From: Symbiodinium natans
Taxonomy: Eukaryota > Sar > Dinophyceae > Suessiales > Symbiodiniaceae
Direction of reading: 5' to 3'
DNA: 64,000 nt
NCBI GenBank assembly: GCA_905221605.1
Contig: CAJNDS010000646.1
Span: 15,001-79,000, forward strand
Made by a program: the position numbers and the translations under genes. The notes under the pieces were generated by a model. It worked only from the letters and a program-made list of their open reading frames with translations, did no database searches and was not told where the DNA came from. This document shows positions 30,281 through 41,876 of the stretch, piece after piece; positions within the stretch are counted from its first letter, which is position 1; each line of letters begins with the position of its first letter.

Positions 30281-31254
30281 CCGGGGACCAGGAGGGGAGG
30301 GAAGGGGATCCCAGCCGACGAAGACCTGCCTCCCCAAGCCCATGTAAACTTGCCTTCAGGATGGGGAGCACTGGACCCAACCCTCAACTCAACCTACGTT
30401 CATTCGCATCCTCACCAGCACCAGCACCAGCGGCAGCGTCTCCCTCATCTCCATACAACAACAACGTCTTGCATCGCTGGTGCCTCTAAAAACTCATGAC
30501 TGGTCTGCGAGGGATTGCGAGAACAATTACGGGACGGCCGTCGGAATGTTCTTTGCATTGCTCTGCCTTGGAAGCTGTTTTGCCCGAGGTTTCTCTTCAC
30601 CGCACGCCGCCGGTCAATGGCGAAGTCCAGAAGGCGAACTGCTGGCATAGCCATGGTGGCCCATTGCTGAAGCAGTTTACTTGTGAGCTGCCAGTGCTTC
30701 TAGCATCTGCAGCTGCATCCAGTTCACAAGCAACGAACTCAGTCATAAAGAGTTCCCAAGGCAAAAGACTTATTGGGCGAATAGCATGTGCTACACAAAA
30801 CACCACGGACACTCATTGCGTGTCCCACATTACACCACATGACCGCAAGCGGATAAGGATGAACCTCCAAAGTAGCACAGTCATTACCCGCACTCGTTTC
30901 ATCAGCTGCTGGAGATGCATTTCCTTATCCGGAAACAGAATGCCGTATGTCTGTCCAAAGCAAATCGCATTGGGATTATGGAAAGGACAGTTGGCACCGT
31001 CTGATGCGGTCGGAACAACTCAAAACTCTGTGATCGGGTGCCACGGAAGCTGGCCGACTCGCTATTGTCTTCGCACATGCGGGCTTGTAGGTTTGAACTG
31101 GGGTTGGAGGTGAAAACATCGGTACCCAGAGAGGACCTCAGCTGAGGCCAGTCGGCCTGATGACAAAACAAACACGACCCTGCAGACGTATGCAATGCTG
31201 CGACTGACATGTCAGGGGAAAGGCTCCCCTGCTTTAGCATCAACTAGCATGTGC

Positions 31255-31275
31255 ATTCCAAGGGGGGGGGGGGGG
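31255..31275. repeat. poly-G tract next to repeat copy 2
   Basis: A G homopolymer of about 14 bases lies 26 bases upstream of the second copy of the 164-base repeat. Confidence 0.8.
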
Positions 31276-31300
31276 ACTCGGGCCGGGAGGAATTGTGACA

Positions 31301-31463
31301 AGAGATTTATGCAACAGAGCTAAAAGCTCGAAGGAAGGCAAGATGCTTTCGTGGCCGTGTTCGGTAGACCAGCTAGGAAAATCAAAGCAACGCAATGCTG
31401 GTCGAAACGCACGCAATCCTTTGCGTCTCGACATGCTGGCTCCAAAATAACCATTGTACGACA
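31301..31463. repeat. dispersed repeat, copy 2
   Basis: This is the direct-repeat partner of 30117-30280, offset by about 1184 bases. Differences are scattered substitutions and small indels. In the minus-strand frame many of them change amino acids, which argues against selection on a protein. Confidence 0.85.
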
Positions 31464-31824
31464 AGTGCCAAGGAATTGTCAGGTGATGCCTTCAAGGTAC
31501 GTCAGTGCCACATGCTGCTTTGGAGCGTCTGCCAGCATGCCAGCCTCTTTGCAGAACTATAACTTTCTAAAACTGGGAACGCGGAAATGCCTGGCTCAGC
31601 AGAGTTCTCCACGCAACAGCATCAACGCTCTTCACTTGACAACACTCCCCATTGCCGGCAAACCTCCACACCTCGGATCTAAGGCTCAGGCACATGACTT
31701 ATGTCCTGGCCACTGCACTCTTCATCCGGGACTGCAACGGTAACCAAAGCCGGAGCCGAGGAGCTTCCACGACGCGTTGTAGTCAGCTTCTTCTCAGGCG
31801 CCATCGTCGCATCCCAAGCAACGG

Positions 31825-33000
31825 TGTGAAGCGCCCGATGTCGCAGTACTTCAAACTCGTGCTCTTCCAAGCAGTTCACCCGTCTGATCAGACATTCTCG
31901 CTCTCTGACCGGGTCCTGAATGTTAGACAATCGGCATATGGCCAAGCAAGAGCGTCCGACAGGTGAACCGTCATGTGATGCCCTGCCTCATCTTCTTCCG
32001 GGCCACCTCGTGGCTTCCGCACACCGATATCTCACGAACATGGACTCATACTTTAGGGCTTTCTACTATCTCCATTCGACAGATTTCTACAAAGACCAGC
32101 GCCTGGAAGATGGATGCGTCCCTTGAAAACATCGTCCTTCGATGGTGTGCGCTCCAGGGCCCTTGATCGTGATGACTCCTGGGCTTGCCGGAACCTTTTA
32201 CCAGCTGGACAAAAGGGCCCTACTGGCATGTGCGAGGTGAAATCGCCCTGTGCCCAACTTTCTGAGGTCATCACCTTTGGCAGCGCAAGGTGGGCCAAAC
32301 CCATGGTGGAAGTTGAAGTGTCGTCATCAACATCTGCAGAGGCTGCAGAGGAAATTAAGAGGAAGGGCTCGAAGAAACACATGCACGGGACTCCTTCTTT
32401 GCATGTATCACCAATCCACTCCCCAAAGCAAACCTTCTCCCTTTATCGCAGTTTGTCTCCCTCTCATTTCTCAAAAAGGATCTCTTCCGGCTTCCGTCCC
32501 GTGGACAATACGAACAGGCGAAACCGCGGCTATTACAACAAACAACGCGCAGGAGCCCCCGATGTCCCAGCCACGGAGCCAAAGCGGACCCAGAACTGGC
32601 GGCTGTTGTGCTGTTTGGCAGTGTTGGTTGGCCCGACTGCAGCAGCTGCCCTTTGAGCCTCTCTCTGCGTAGGCGGCGCTGTGCCACGCTCTGAGATGCT
32701 ACCACTGAAGGTTCTTCAGCATGTACATTCGCAAAGTGAGTGTTTCAATTCCCTGAAATTGCCGGTTGCAAGCCGTCTGGACTTTCCGGAAGTGCAATGC
32801 GCAGGGGCAGGAACTAAGGTCAGGGTGTTTGCTCACCTGCCTTGTCGGTGGTTCCTGCCTCAGCGTGAAGTGTTTGTGGGCAGCTCGGCCGTGGTGCACG
32901 ACGTTTACAAGCTCCCCAAGGTCTTCCGTGTCAAAGTCCGCGGCCAACTGCCGCCCATCAAAAGCTTGCATCTGCCGATCGCAGAGAAAGGACGTGGGCG
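31825..33000 (-). CDS. partial gene of unknown function, several exons
   Basis: The best exon is about 32978-32847, with acceptor ATCGGCAG and donor GTGAGC, and contains GELVNVVHHGRAAHKHFTLR. Other candidates are about 32790-32700 (RQFQGIETLTLRMYMLKNLQ), about 32335-32055 (SWAQGDFTSHMPVGPFCPAG) and 31918-31825 (ECLIRRVNCLEEHEFEVLRH). They share strand and spacing with the other host genes. Further possible exons lie at 34030-33800 and 34160-34070. No start, stop or family could be assigned. Confidence 0.35.
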
Positions 33001-33489
33001 ACCGCATCGACTTGTTTGCCCAGCAGCCGGACAGCTCTTTGTGGAATTGCCTCTCTGGAGCATCTGCATGCCCATGTTTCCATTGTATCCAGCTTCTGCT
33101 TGCTCTGCATATGCTCTGTGCTCAACCTGGTACAAAATGGTACAAGCACTTCTCCCCCTCTCACCCGTGATGTGGAACTCCCCCCCGTTCTGTACGGTGT
33201 ATTACGGTGTGCTTATCGTCTCTCTGGCATCCACGTACGGTGGCTGAGGACAGGAGCCAAAAGAACACGCGTAAAGCCCAGACACTCAGGAAAACACATT
33301 TTTGAACCGGACTTGATGCTCAGGAAAACACATGGAAATGCAACCAAGCGAATGCCAAAGCCAAACAGAGTCTGGGGGCCTTGTCTTGGGAGCCCCCCCC
33401 ATAATCCCATTTCTACACCTGAAAAGGCTTACTGCTGCGTCGATGTTTGACTGTCAATCGTCTCTCTCCCATTTTTTGTTGTGTTTTTC

Positions 33490-33590
33490 TACTTTTCCTC
33501 CTTCTCCTTCTTCTCCTTCTTCACTTTCTTCTCCCTTGTTCTCCTTCTCCTTCTTCTTCTCCTTCTCCTCTTTGTCGCCGGCCAGTCATT
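33490..33590. repeat. CTT/CTCCTT pyrimidine tract
   Basis: A CTT- and CTCCTT-rich pyrimidine tract on the plus strand, with no coding content. Confidence 0.8.
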
Positions 33591-34315
33591 CCCTCCCTCT
33601 CTCTCTGCATATCGCTGTTGCTCACCGCGCCTTCCCATGCCCCAGCAGGTACTGGAGCAATATTGGTGAACGGTCGCTGACAGCTCTGAGGCTTCTTGGT
33701 GGGCATTCTCATAGCAGAGAGACCCTTTGCGGGAGGCGGACAGAAAGAACAACGTCACAGAATCAGGGGAATGCACATCACACTAAGGCCTTTTAAGCTG
33801 CCTAGCAGGGAAGCTTCTGGGAATCCGTTCTGCGGACTTTCCTGTTGGCCAACACCGGTCCTTCTGCATTGCCGCGCGCAAAGCACTGATCTTCATGGCT
33901 TGGCCAAGTCTGCCAAGTCAACTGCCAGGTACCAAAAATCTCCCCATTGGAGCTCGAGACTCTACGGGCTGAAACTGGCTGCGCAAAACAACGACCCTTA
34001 CTCAGTGCTTTGAACACTGCTGCCACAAAACAGGTACAAGCAATACATCGTGTTCAGGCAATGTTCTCTCAAGATAAGACCCTGTTGAAAAGGTCCACGA
34101 TCGTCGATGGTTCGCATGACATGCCTGAAAATATGTGGAGAACGTTTAAGTAAGTACTTTGAAACAACCGCCACGTACTTGTCCCCTTTGCGAGCTCACA
34201 CCCGGGTGACACGCGGAGGGTCTTCGCGGATGAGGAACAAAAAACTGATGTGACAGCAGGGTCAGGAGATGCCGGCATAGTCACTTGGTCCTGGCCGGGA
34301 CCACATCCTGCACGC

Positions 34316-34330
34316 CCATTTTGGCTCAAG
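34316..34330 (+). other. truncated relict spliced leader
   Basis: The plus strand reads CCATTTTGGCTCAAG, an exact match to the last 15 bases of DinoSL. This is the 5'-truncated form known from retroposed dinoflagellate cDNAs. It lies upstream of plus-strand LINE-derived sequence, so it probably marks the 5' end of a retrotransposed transcript. Confidence 0.8.
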
Positions 34331-36000
34331 GGTCAGTTGCTCTCGTGGGGCCGTGGTGGCCAGGTTTGGGGCCCTTGCTTTTTCAACAGGTCTCCAACCA
34401 GCACCCCGTGCGATGCCTCCTCACAAGCTGCACCCTGTGGCTCTCCCAGGGCCTGCCCGACTGGCAGTGACGAGGAGTCCAGTGAATCGGCGTGCCGACG
34501 AGGCATGGGCGGGGCGCTCCCCGAATTGCCCCATCCGTGGCGACCGATGCTGCCCCTGCGGCCCCGACGCGAGCCGAACAACATGTAAGAGCTGGCGTGC
34601 ACTTCAGGTGCCCGCAGAAGCTGGAAGCCCGTGTCACCATTGCGGAGCCCAGTCGCTGTGGGAGTTCGACCGTGTCGTGGGCGGGCCACGTGGCGCTGCA
34701 CGCAGGATGTTGTGGTCCCCACACGGCCCCGCAGCCACCCGCCCCGTGCGATGCCTCCTCAGAAGCTGTGAACCCCGTCGTTCCAGCACCCTTTCGGCCC
34801 GCCCCCCGCCTGGCGGGCTGACCCGCGTTTTGCCGATTGGTGGGAGCATGCGGCGCATGCTTGCGGCCTGCGAGCCGATTGCCGTGCGCACCCTCACCGG
34901 CCCTGTCCAGCGCAGGCCCGTCCACGTCGGATGGGGTTTCCTGTTGGCCCCGGTATATCGGAGGCCTTGCTCCAGTACTACGGGGGCCATGCTTTAGCGT
35001 CAGCCCTTGATCGCCATTTTGACGGCGTCCGCCCCGCGCTTCCTAGGGCCGACCGCGCCACGCAGCCCCCTGACGGTGACGAGGAGTCCAGTGGATCGGA
35101 GCATTTGCATGCCGACGAGGTCGCTGCCGCTGTTTCGGAGCGCGCCCCCGGCGCTGCCCAGCAACGGCACGGGCGTGGTGGCGGGCGTCGCGGCCGCGGA
35201 GCCGGGCGCAGCTGCAGGGTTCCCGCGCCGACCGCAGCCCCAAACGGCGCATCTGCAGCGACTGCTGCCCCTGCGGCCCCGACGCGAGCCGAGGAACGCG
35301 CGCCTCGGCCTCCAGCAACTCGACGATGTGGATCTCGCCGTTGAGCTGCGTCGCCGGGCACTCACGCTGCAAACGCCCCCACTCAGCTCAGAGGCGTCCT
35401 CAGATTCGCACTCGCGTGCAACATCGTCCGGCCCATCACCTGCAACAGTGGAAGCTGTTCTTCCTGGCACCGCGCATGCTCCCGCACCGCGAGCCGGGCC
35501 AATCGCGTATCGAGCGCACTGAGCTTGAGCGGCGTGCTGGTGCATTCCGCAGAGGCGAATGGCCCTCACTCCTGCGAGCTGCATGCTCCTCCACTTCCAC
35601 GCGGCCTGTTCCGCACGCTCCCGCTGAAGGGGCTGACCTCGAACGCCGGGCTGCGCGCGCCACCGCGCTTGTCCACCTCGGAGAGCTCTCTGCCGCGAGT
35701 CGGGCCCTCACGGCTGAGCCGCTTGCCGCAGGCAACGATGTTACGCTCGCTGAGTTGTTTTTTTACCCCTCGCACCTTTTTCTGCTGGTCAAGGCGGTCC
35801 CAGTGTAGCGCAACGGCAAGGCTCGCAAGCCTTAACTCCGGGACCCCGACCGCCGCCCCCAACTCCGGAGGTACTCCACCATGTCCCCGCGGAGCCATGT
35901 CACGTCCCAGGCCCGTCGGGCATGACGAACGAGCATCTCCGTTTTTTTTTTTTTTCGCTCGCGATCTCCTTGCATCTGCCTGTCCGTGGTCCCAATGCAA
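34331..36000 (+). pseudogene. R2-like LINE, N-terminal fragment
   Basis: GC-rich plus-strand sequence encodes Ala/Arg/Pro-rich stretches without a continuous frame. Near 35570-35750 it carries WPSLLRAACSSTSTRPVPHA and RATALVHLGELSAASRALTA followed by AEPLAAGNDVTLAEL. These resemble the region ahead of the reverse transcriptase in the abundant dinoflagellate LINE proteins I know. Parts are duplicated: GACGAGGAGTCCAGTG occurs at about 34469 and 35077, and CTGCCCCTGCGGCCCCGACG at about 34550 and 35264. A poly-T run sits at 35941-35955. It is a decayed fragment with no reverse transcriptase on this strand. Confidence 0.55.
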
Positions 36001-36473
36001 GTTGCGTCGCCGATCTCAGGATGAGCTACGGCAGACGGCTGGCAAGGGGGGGGCGCGACCGAGGAGTCGGTGAGGACATCACTGAAAAGCGGGATGTCGC
36101 CATCGATGTTGGAGGTGCCGTGGAGGGGCAGGGAGCGCAGGCTTGCACAGAAGGCTCGCGTGGCTGCGAAGGAGAGCAAAACAAACCAACGCTGCACGTA
36201 GGCGGAGATGGAGCGCGGGCGTGCAAGCTGGCGGACAAACTCGGGCTCCCTTCCACGGGTTTGTGCTGAAGATTCGTCGCAGTGCACTGCACATGCTGAC
36301 TGGCGTTGAATGCGCCTACTCCCGCCTCCCCAGCAGGCGTAGGTCCCTGACCGTGTACTATCACGGCATCCTTTCTCACGGCCCATTACCGCATTTGGAA
36401 GGACGAAGACGCCAGGATCTTGTCAAACATTTTTTTTCGCGCCTTTTGCCAGCTGCCTGTGATGTCCATGCCT

Positions 36474-37800
36474 TCAAGCTCCTACGGCCGCATCGGCCGC
36501 CGACTCGCCCCAGCGCCCCCGGCGAGGTTCAGGACTCTTTCCAGGCTGGGCCCGGCTCCCGGTCCCGCTTGCGGCTGGGCTGGCCACGCGCGTCCGAGGG
36601 CCGTGCCCGCGACGGCCTGCTGGACTGCGATGGGGATGATGCCTTGCCATCGCCCTGGACCAGCCGCCCGCAGCCGCAGCGCGAACAGCTGGCGGCGCGC
36701 GTTGCGCGCGGAGGTGGACGAGATCCCGCAGGAAGCGGAGCGCCTGCGCGTTCCATCGCCCGCCAACCTCTGCTCCCAGCACGACCAGGCGCTGTGGCCC
36801 GCCACATGTGAGTTCGGGGTAAGCCGTCTGCTTGCGGCGCTCCGCGACCTGTAGCGCCGCGCCGTCGTCTGTATCCCCGCGCGGCTGTGGGTGACCTGCG
36901 CGGGTCAGCGGCGACAACAAGCGTGGCGTCGCAGCAGAGCGCTCCCCCGTTGGTTGTCGCTCCGTAAACGACCATGTCCAGGCGCCTACGGTCATCTGGG
37001 CGTACTCCTGGGGCCGTCGTGTGGGCGAGCCATTGCACGACTTGGCCTTCGGGTCCGACTGCTTCCCTAGCCACGCGGAGCCACGCCCAGGGGTAGCCGC
37101 AAGCGACGGCGCAAAGCCAGGAGCATGGCCTGGGGAGTCAAGGTCGTGCTTGGCTCGCCTGGTATGGCTGAAAGCCAGGCCCCCGCGTGCGGCCCAGCCT
37201 GGGAGCGGAGCATGGCTCGGGAGCTTGGGGGCATGGCCGGCAATAGCACGCGACTGCGAAAGTGTAGGTTGCGAGTCCGCGTCGCGTGAAATTGCCAGCC
37301 GTGCGGCCAGTCCCCCGGGCCTGCGTCTGTCGGGCGGGCGGGCCGCTCGCCTTCCAGGATGGCTTCCCAAGTGGGGCAGTTGTTCCACCCTTCGTCTATC
37401 AAGAGCTTGCGGGCCTCATCCGCCTCGCAGAAGCATGGGGCAGCGTCTTCTCCTCGTCCCAGCTCTCGGAGGTAGCGGTTAGCCCACTCCGGGAGTCGCG
37501 TTTGGATGACGGGGAGTGCATCGGCCCATGCGGCTCAGTAAGCGGCAGCAGCCGTCCGTGCAGCCGACTGCAATCCAAGGCCCCCGTGCGCCGCCGGAAG
37601 TGTGGTTATTTCCCAGGCATGCGCGGCTTCCTGCGCCGGAACCCCTCCCAGACATGCCTGCAAAGTCGTCCACATAGCCTCATCATGGGCATTGGCGTAA
37701 GCGGCGGACTGGGATGGAGGCATAGTGCGGATGGCGTGGTTTGCCCGCGGGGACGCGCACATGTGCAGGAGCAACCAGGCGCATTGGAGGTCTGTCAAAC
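36474..37800 (-). pseudogene. R2-like LINE, C-terminal fragment 1
   Basis: On the minus strand, frames pass from DLQCAWLLLHMCASPRANHA (about 37790) through GDWPHGWQFHATRTRNLHF (about 37320) to LRRRLRLPLGVAPRG. After a frame change they continue to RRLDMVVYGATTNGGALCCD, then PQRLVVLGAEVGGRWNAQAL and FLRDLVHLRAQRAPP. The Arg-x-x-Asp, Cys-Cys-Asp, Lys order fits a PD-(D/E)XK restriction-like endonuclease as in R2-type LINEs. Frameshifts and stops show it is dead. Confidence 0.6.
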
Positions 37801-37885
37801 ATCTGCCCGCGGCTCAGACGTACACGTGCCACATGCCCCGGAGTTGAGAGACCCGCAACGGCAGTGGAAAAAAAAAATGCCTACC

Positions 37886-38340
37886 TCAAGGGCGAGCACG
37901 CACAGGCGACACCGGCCAGGCAGCAAGCTGCGCGCCCCCCCAAAGAGGAAGTCCATTGGCGATCACCTCTATCCGCCGTTCATCCTGGCGCGGCGTAACG
38001 AGGTTCAAGGTCTCGTACCAGGACATTGGCAGCGACCGTCGCACCAGCTTCCCGACACATACGAGCCTCGATCGGCCTGCCGCGGGAGCGGAGGACGCCT
38101 TAGCGTGGGCAAGCTGCGATATGGTCACCGAGTGGGTCGTGCAATTGATGGCATCTGCAGCGTGCTGCGGTAAAAGGCAGCGGGAGGCGCAGGCGGCGGA
38201 GCAGGTCCAGCAGGGCGGCTAAGGGTGCATCCAGCTCGCGCCGGAGGGCACGCAGGCAGAAGTCATCAACAGCTTCGGAGGCGGGTCGCTGCCGGGCACG
38301 CAGGAGGTACTGCACAGGCTCGCAGGTCCAACTCTTGGAA
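37886..38340 (-). pseudogene. R2-like LINE, C-terminal fragment 2
   Basis: The minus strand encodes LLRRLRLPLPFTAARCRCHQ continuing into DPLGDHIAACPR, a Cys-x-Cys, His, Cys knuckle. In another frame it encodes SWYETLNLVTPRQDERRIEV and ANGLPLWGGAQLA, part of the endonuclease-like region. This is the same protein region as in 36474-37800, so it is a second, independent copy. Confidence 0.6.
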
Positions 38341-38443
38341 CGGGGCGGGGAGGAGCCGCCCAACCTCGCCGCGCTCCAACCAGACCTGAGCACACATCTG
38401 GGTTGGAGCGTGGACCCTGCCCCCAAAACGGCAACGGCTCGTA

Positions 38444-38835
38444 GTGCTCGGCGCGCCATGGCGCGCCGCTCGGGCAGAGGCGTTTGTGCAGCGGCAACTG
38501 CGGGACCAGCGCCGCAGCCAAGCTGTCCTCCTGCAGCGCATCCCCGCCCTCGGCGACTTGCAATCGGCGTGGCTACTGCTACTTTTCTGCGCATCGGCCC
38601 GCGCCAATTACCTCGCATTGCCCGCCGACCATTCCAGTGAGCATGATCATGCAATTGCCTCGTGTCTCGGCACTCTGCTCTTCGGGGAGGAAGTGCCCTT
38701 GCTGTCGGCGGATGCCCTCGCCACAGCGCGGATTCCGCTCGGTTTGGGGGGGGGGTTGGGCCTCTGCTCCTTGCAGCTTCTGGCACGAACGCCGCCTCGT
38801 GGCAGGATGCCTTCCCTGCGTTGCTCCAGCGTTTC
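38444..38835 (+). pseudogene. LINE fragment downstream of the RT, plus strand
   Basis: The plus strand carries LQRIPALGDLQSAWLLLLFC, ASARANYLALPADHS and ATARIPLGLGGGLGL. This is the segment between reverse transcriptase and C-terminal domain in this LINE family, here inverted relative to its neighbours. It ends abruptly where the 145-base tandem repeat begins at 38836. Confidence 0.6.
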
Positions 38836-39233
38836 CGTATGGGATTTTGAGGGGGTTTTGGATAAAGACATTTTGGGTGGTTATGTTTGTTTGGGTTTGT
38901 GAAGTTTTAAGGGTTTAGGATGAAGCCTTCGGCAAGCAATTTTGGAAATTTGGGTCGTTTGGGGATTTTGGGTTGTTTGCGTATGGGATTTTGAGGGTAT
39001 TTTGTGCTTGTATATTTTTTCTCATATGAGTTTTGGGCTTGTTAAGGTTTAGGGTTTAGGCTGAAGCCTTCAGCAAGCAAGCAATCTTGAAAATGTGGGT
39101 CGTTTGGGGATTTCGGGCTGTTTGTGTATGGGATGTCGAGGGTATTCGTAGAGACATTTTGGGGGTATATGTTTGTATGTTTTTCATACGAGTTTTGGGC
39201 GTTTTAACTTTTAGGGTTTAGAATGAAGCCTTC
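38836..39233. repeat. 145-base tandem repeat, about 2.7 copies
   Basis: Units start at 38836, 38980 and 39125 with (C/T)GTATGGGAT. Each carries TTTAGGGTTTAG or a near variant, then GATGAAGCCTTC or CTGAAGCCTTC. Copies 1 and 2 continue with GTCGTTTGGGGATTT. The third copy breaks off after GAAGCCTTC. Confidence 0.85.
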
Positions 39234-39890
39234 ACATCAAATACAGCATATAGAACGGTCACACATTCACATGCTCATTGCTAGCGTGCCCTCGTGTTTC
39301 GTGTTCTAAACGAAGCTTACGGAACTATAGGCTGGTAAGCACTAACTATGTGAATCTTTGCTGATTCCGCAGGGCACACAGCGATTGGGTTTTCTTCTGG
39401 GCTTGCGGGCTAATAAACCACATCGACCCAGTAATGAAATAGGGGGTTCTACGTCTGCAGGGGCTCCCACCCCCCATTTTAGCTGCTGGAATGGGGGGGT
39501 GAGGGGCCGTGCAGGGAGCAGCCCCGGGGTGCAGCTGAAATGGGGGGGGGGTCCGGGTTTCCCTCTTAAAGCTCCACAAGCTTAGTCAAAAAGTCAGGCT
39601 CCTGCTGGTGTCTCACGCTAAAAGCCGGCAACCAGGGGAATGGGTAAAAATGTCCCTGTGTTACACCCCAGGACAAAAGAAAGTGTTTTCACAAGAGTGC
39701 CTCCAGGGGTGTGCGAAGCACCCTTCATTTTCTTGGGGGGGAATGGCGGGGGGGAGACACCTCTAGAGGGAGCGCACTGGCCGGAGCTTCCCAGCAGCTT
39801 TGGAGCCATGGTTGCTGCGAGGTTTCCGAAGCAGGAATGCGACTATGGCTGTGCCTTGGGACTGGGCTGTAACACGTTTCCTTTACAGGA
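39234..39890. other. region without recognised genes
   Basis: The sequence has short G-runs and no protein-like frame on either strand. It lies between the 145-base repeat and the GATAAG-motif array. Confidence 0.5.
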
Positions 39891-39892
39891 AT

Positions 39893-40940
39893 TTCAGCCT
39901 TATATTTGGGTTCATTTCACTCTTATCTTTTGGGATTTCAATCTTATTTTTGGGGTTCATTTCACTCTTATCTTTTGGGATTTCAATCTTATTCTGGGGT
40001 TCATTTCACTCTTATCTTTTGGGACTTCAATCTTTGCATTTCACTCTTATATATGGGGATTTAAGCCATTATTATTTCACACATGTACACTTTCACTCCT
40101 TATCCTACAGTACCTACTCGAGTCATGGTCCTGTATCGCCCAAGGCTCTACCAATGACCTCAAAATCCACACCAAAGTTGGCTCCCGAAACGGTGCCGGT
40201 ATGGCAAACATATCGGTCAGAATTTCACTCTTATTTGGGGGGGGATAAGGCTGAAATCTGTCCGGGAAAACAAGGCTGAAATCCTGGGTTCCCCCAAGAA
40301 GAGCTCGAGATTTCATTGTTACCCGCGGCCCCGGATTTCACTCTTACCCCGCCCCGGATAAGGCTGAAATATCTGCCTACCTGACACTGGTTTTCGGAGC
40401 GCTTTTGGGGCGTTTAGGGCGTGTTTTGGAAGGGTTTTCGGGGCTCGTCTGGCGACTTCTAAGGGCTCGTCGAGCACCTCAAGGAAAGGCCTCGGAATAA
40501 GGAACGACCACGACAGGATACATGACCCCCAAGATAAGGCTGAAATGGCCCCAGGATAAGATTGAAATGGGCCCCGAGATAAGGCTGAAATGACCCCAAG
40601 ATAAGGCTGAAATGTCCCCAAGACAAGGCTGAAATGGCCCAAAGATAAGGCTGAAATGCCCCCAGGAATTGATTGAAATGCCCCAAGATAAGACTGAAAT
40701 GGCCCCAAGATAGGCCCGAATAGAGTTGACAGAATCCCTATAAAGAACCCCCTCAAAAACGTGATAGAGCTCACCTCCAAGCTGTGCCCTTGCCCGTGTG
40801 TGAACGCCACTGGCACGGCTTTCAATAGACTACGCAATTGAGACTACATGATGTTGGTTGGAGATAGCTGGAATGGGGAGGTGTCGGCTGAAATGCCCAG
40901 CGCAATGGGGTATTTCATCTAAACAGACCTTGGCTGAAAT
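39893..40940. repeat. inverted array of a GATAAG-NN-TGAAAT motif
   Basis: The 14-base motif GATAAG(GC/AG/AT/AC)TGAAAT occurs about two dozen times. On the minus strand it appears as ATTTCANTCTTATC at 39893-40100, partly as a 44-45-base tandem (starts at 39911, 39956, 40000), and again at about 40221 and 40336. On the plus strand it appears at about 40246, 40271, 40358, then every 21-24 bases from 40534 to 40700, with stragglers at 40887 and 40930. The two arms can base-pair. It is not coding. Confidence 0.85.
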
Positions 40941-40949
40941 CGTGTAGAG

Positions 40950-41876
40950 GGGGTGCGAGACGCTCCAAAGCAGCTGGGACACACGACCCCCTATGTACTG
41001 AACACGGGGCGAAGCGCAGAGGGACAGCAACAACCACGAAACCTGGAGGTCCTGCAAAAGCAGGAGTTTGTGAAGCAGGACCTCATGCTTCGCAGCGTGC
41101 TGGACAAGCTGCGCCTCGACGTACTCAGCCGAGCCTCGGGGCGTGCCAAGAACACGGATGCCTTGCTGGTCGGAGGGGAGCGCCGGGTCTCCGACCCAAA
41201 TGCGCTGGCCGTCTGGCGCGGCGGGTAGACTGGGCTCATGGCCCGCCGCATTCCACACGCGCGTCTTGCCTGCTTTCAAGCGGACATGCGCCTGGGAAGC
41301 CAGGTGGCGAGTGAGCCCGTCAGCAACATCAGCGATACGTGGGGGGCTCACCGTGACGTAGGTGTCGTCCAGGAAGGCCAAGAGTCGCTTGTTGGGGCGC
41401 AATTCTGCCTGGACAGAGCGCAGGACCGGCGCAACTCCCAGTGCGTACAAGGCCGGCATCAGGGGATCCCCCTGTTCGCCGCTTTCCGCTTGCTCGACCC
41501 GGTGAGGGACCTGTTGATCGTCGGTCCAAATGTAGGTGGAGGAGGGCTGTCCGAAAAACAAGCGGACGAAAGGCAGCGCAGCGTTTGCCCGCGGCAACCC
41601 GCACAGTTCGCTCAACATGGCGTTGCGGTTGATGTGGTCGTAAGCCCCAACCCCGTCAACTGACAGGACCGTCAGCGAAGGATCGGCCTGCGGCGCCGCA
41701 ACACGTGGAGAGCGCGAACTGGTGGGGGCGAGTAGCTGCCTCGAACTCTGGGGCGAACTGCTGGGCGAGGGCTCGGGCAACGAGTCGCCGAAGGAAGTCC
41801 CCAATGACGATGGAAGCGGGGGATTTTTTGTTTTGGGTCCGCGGAGGTTGTGGCGGGCACGTGTCAGGGGGCGCAC
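40950..41876 (-). pseudogene. R2-like LINE reverse transcriptase fragment
   Basis: A long minus-strand frame holds RT motif A (SVDGVGAYDHINRNAML), motif B (SGEQGDPLMPALYALGV), the active site LAFLDDTYVTV, and a downstream segment LQDLQVSWLLLSLCASPRVQ. The RT core is intact in one frame. Upstream and downstream parts are shifted or missing, so the copy is probably dead. It belongs to the same family as the fragments at 36.5-38.8 kb. Confidence 0.75.
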
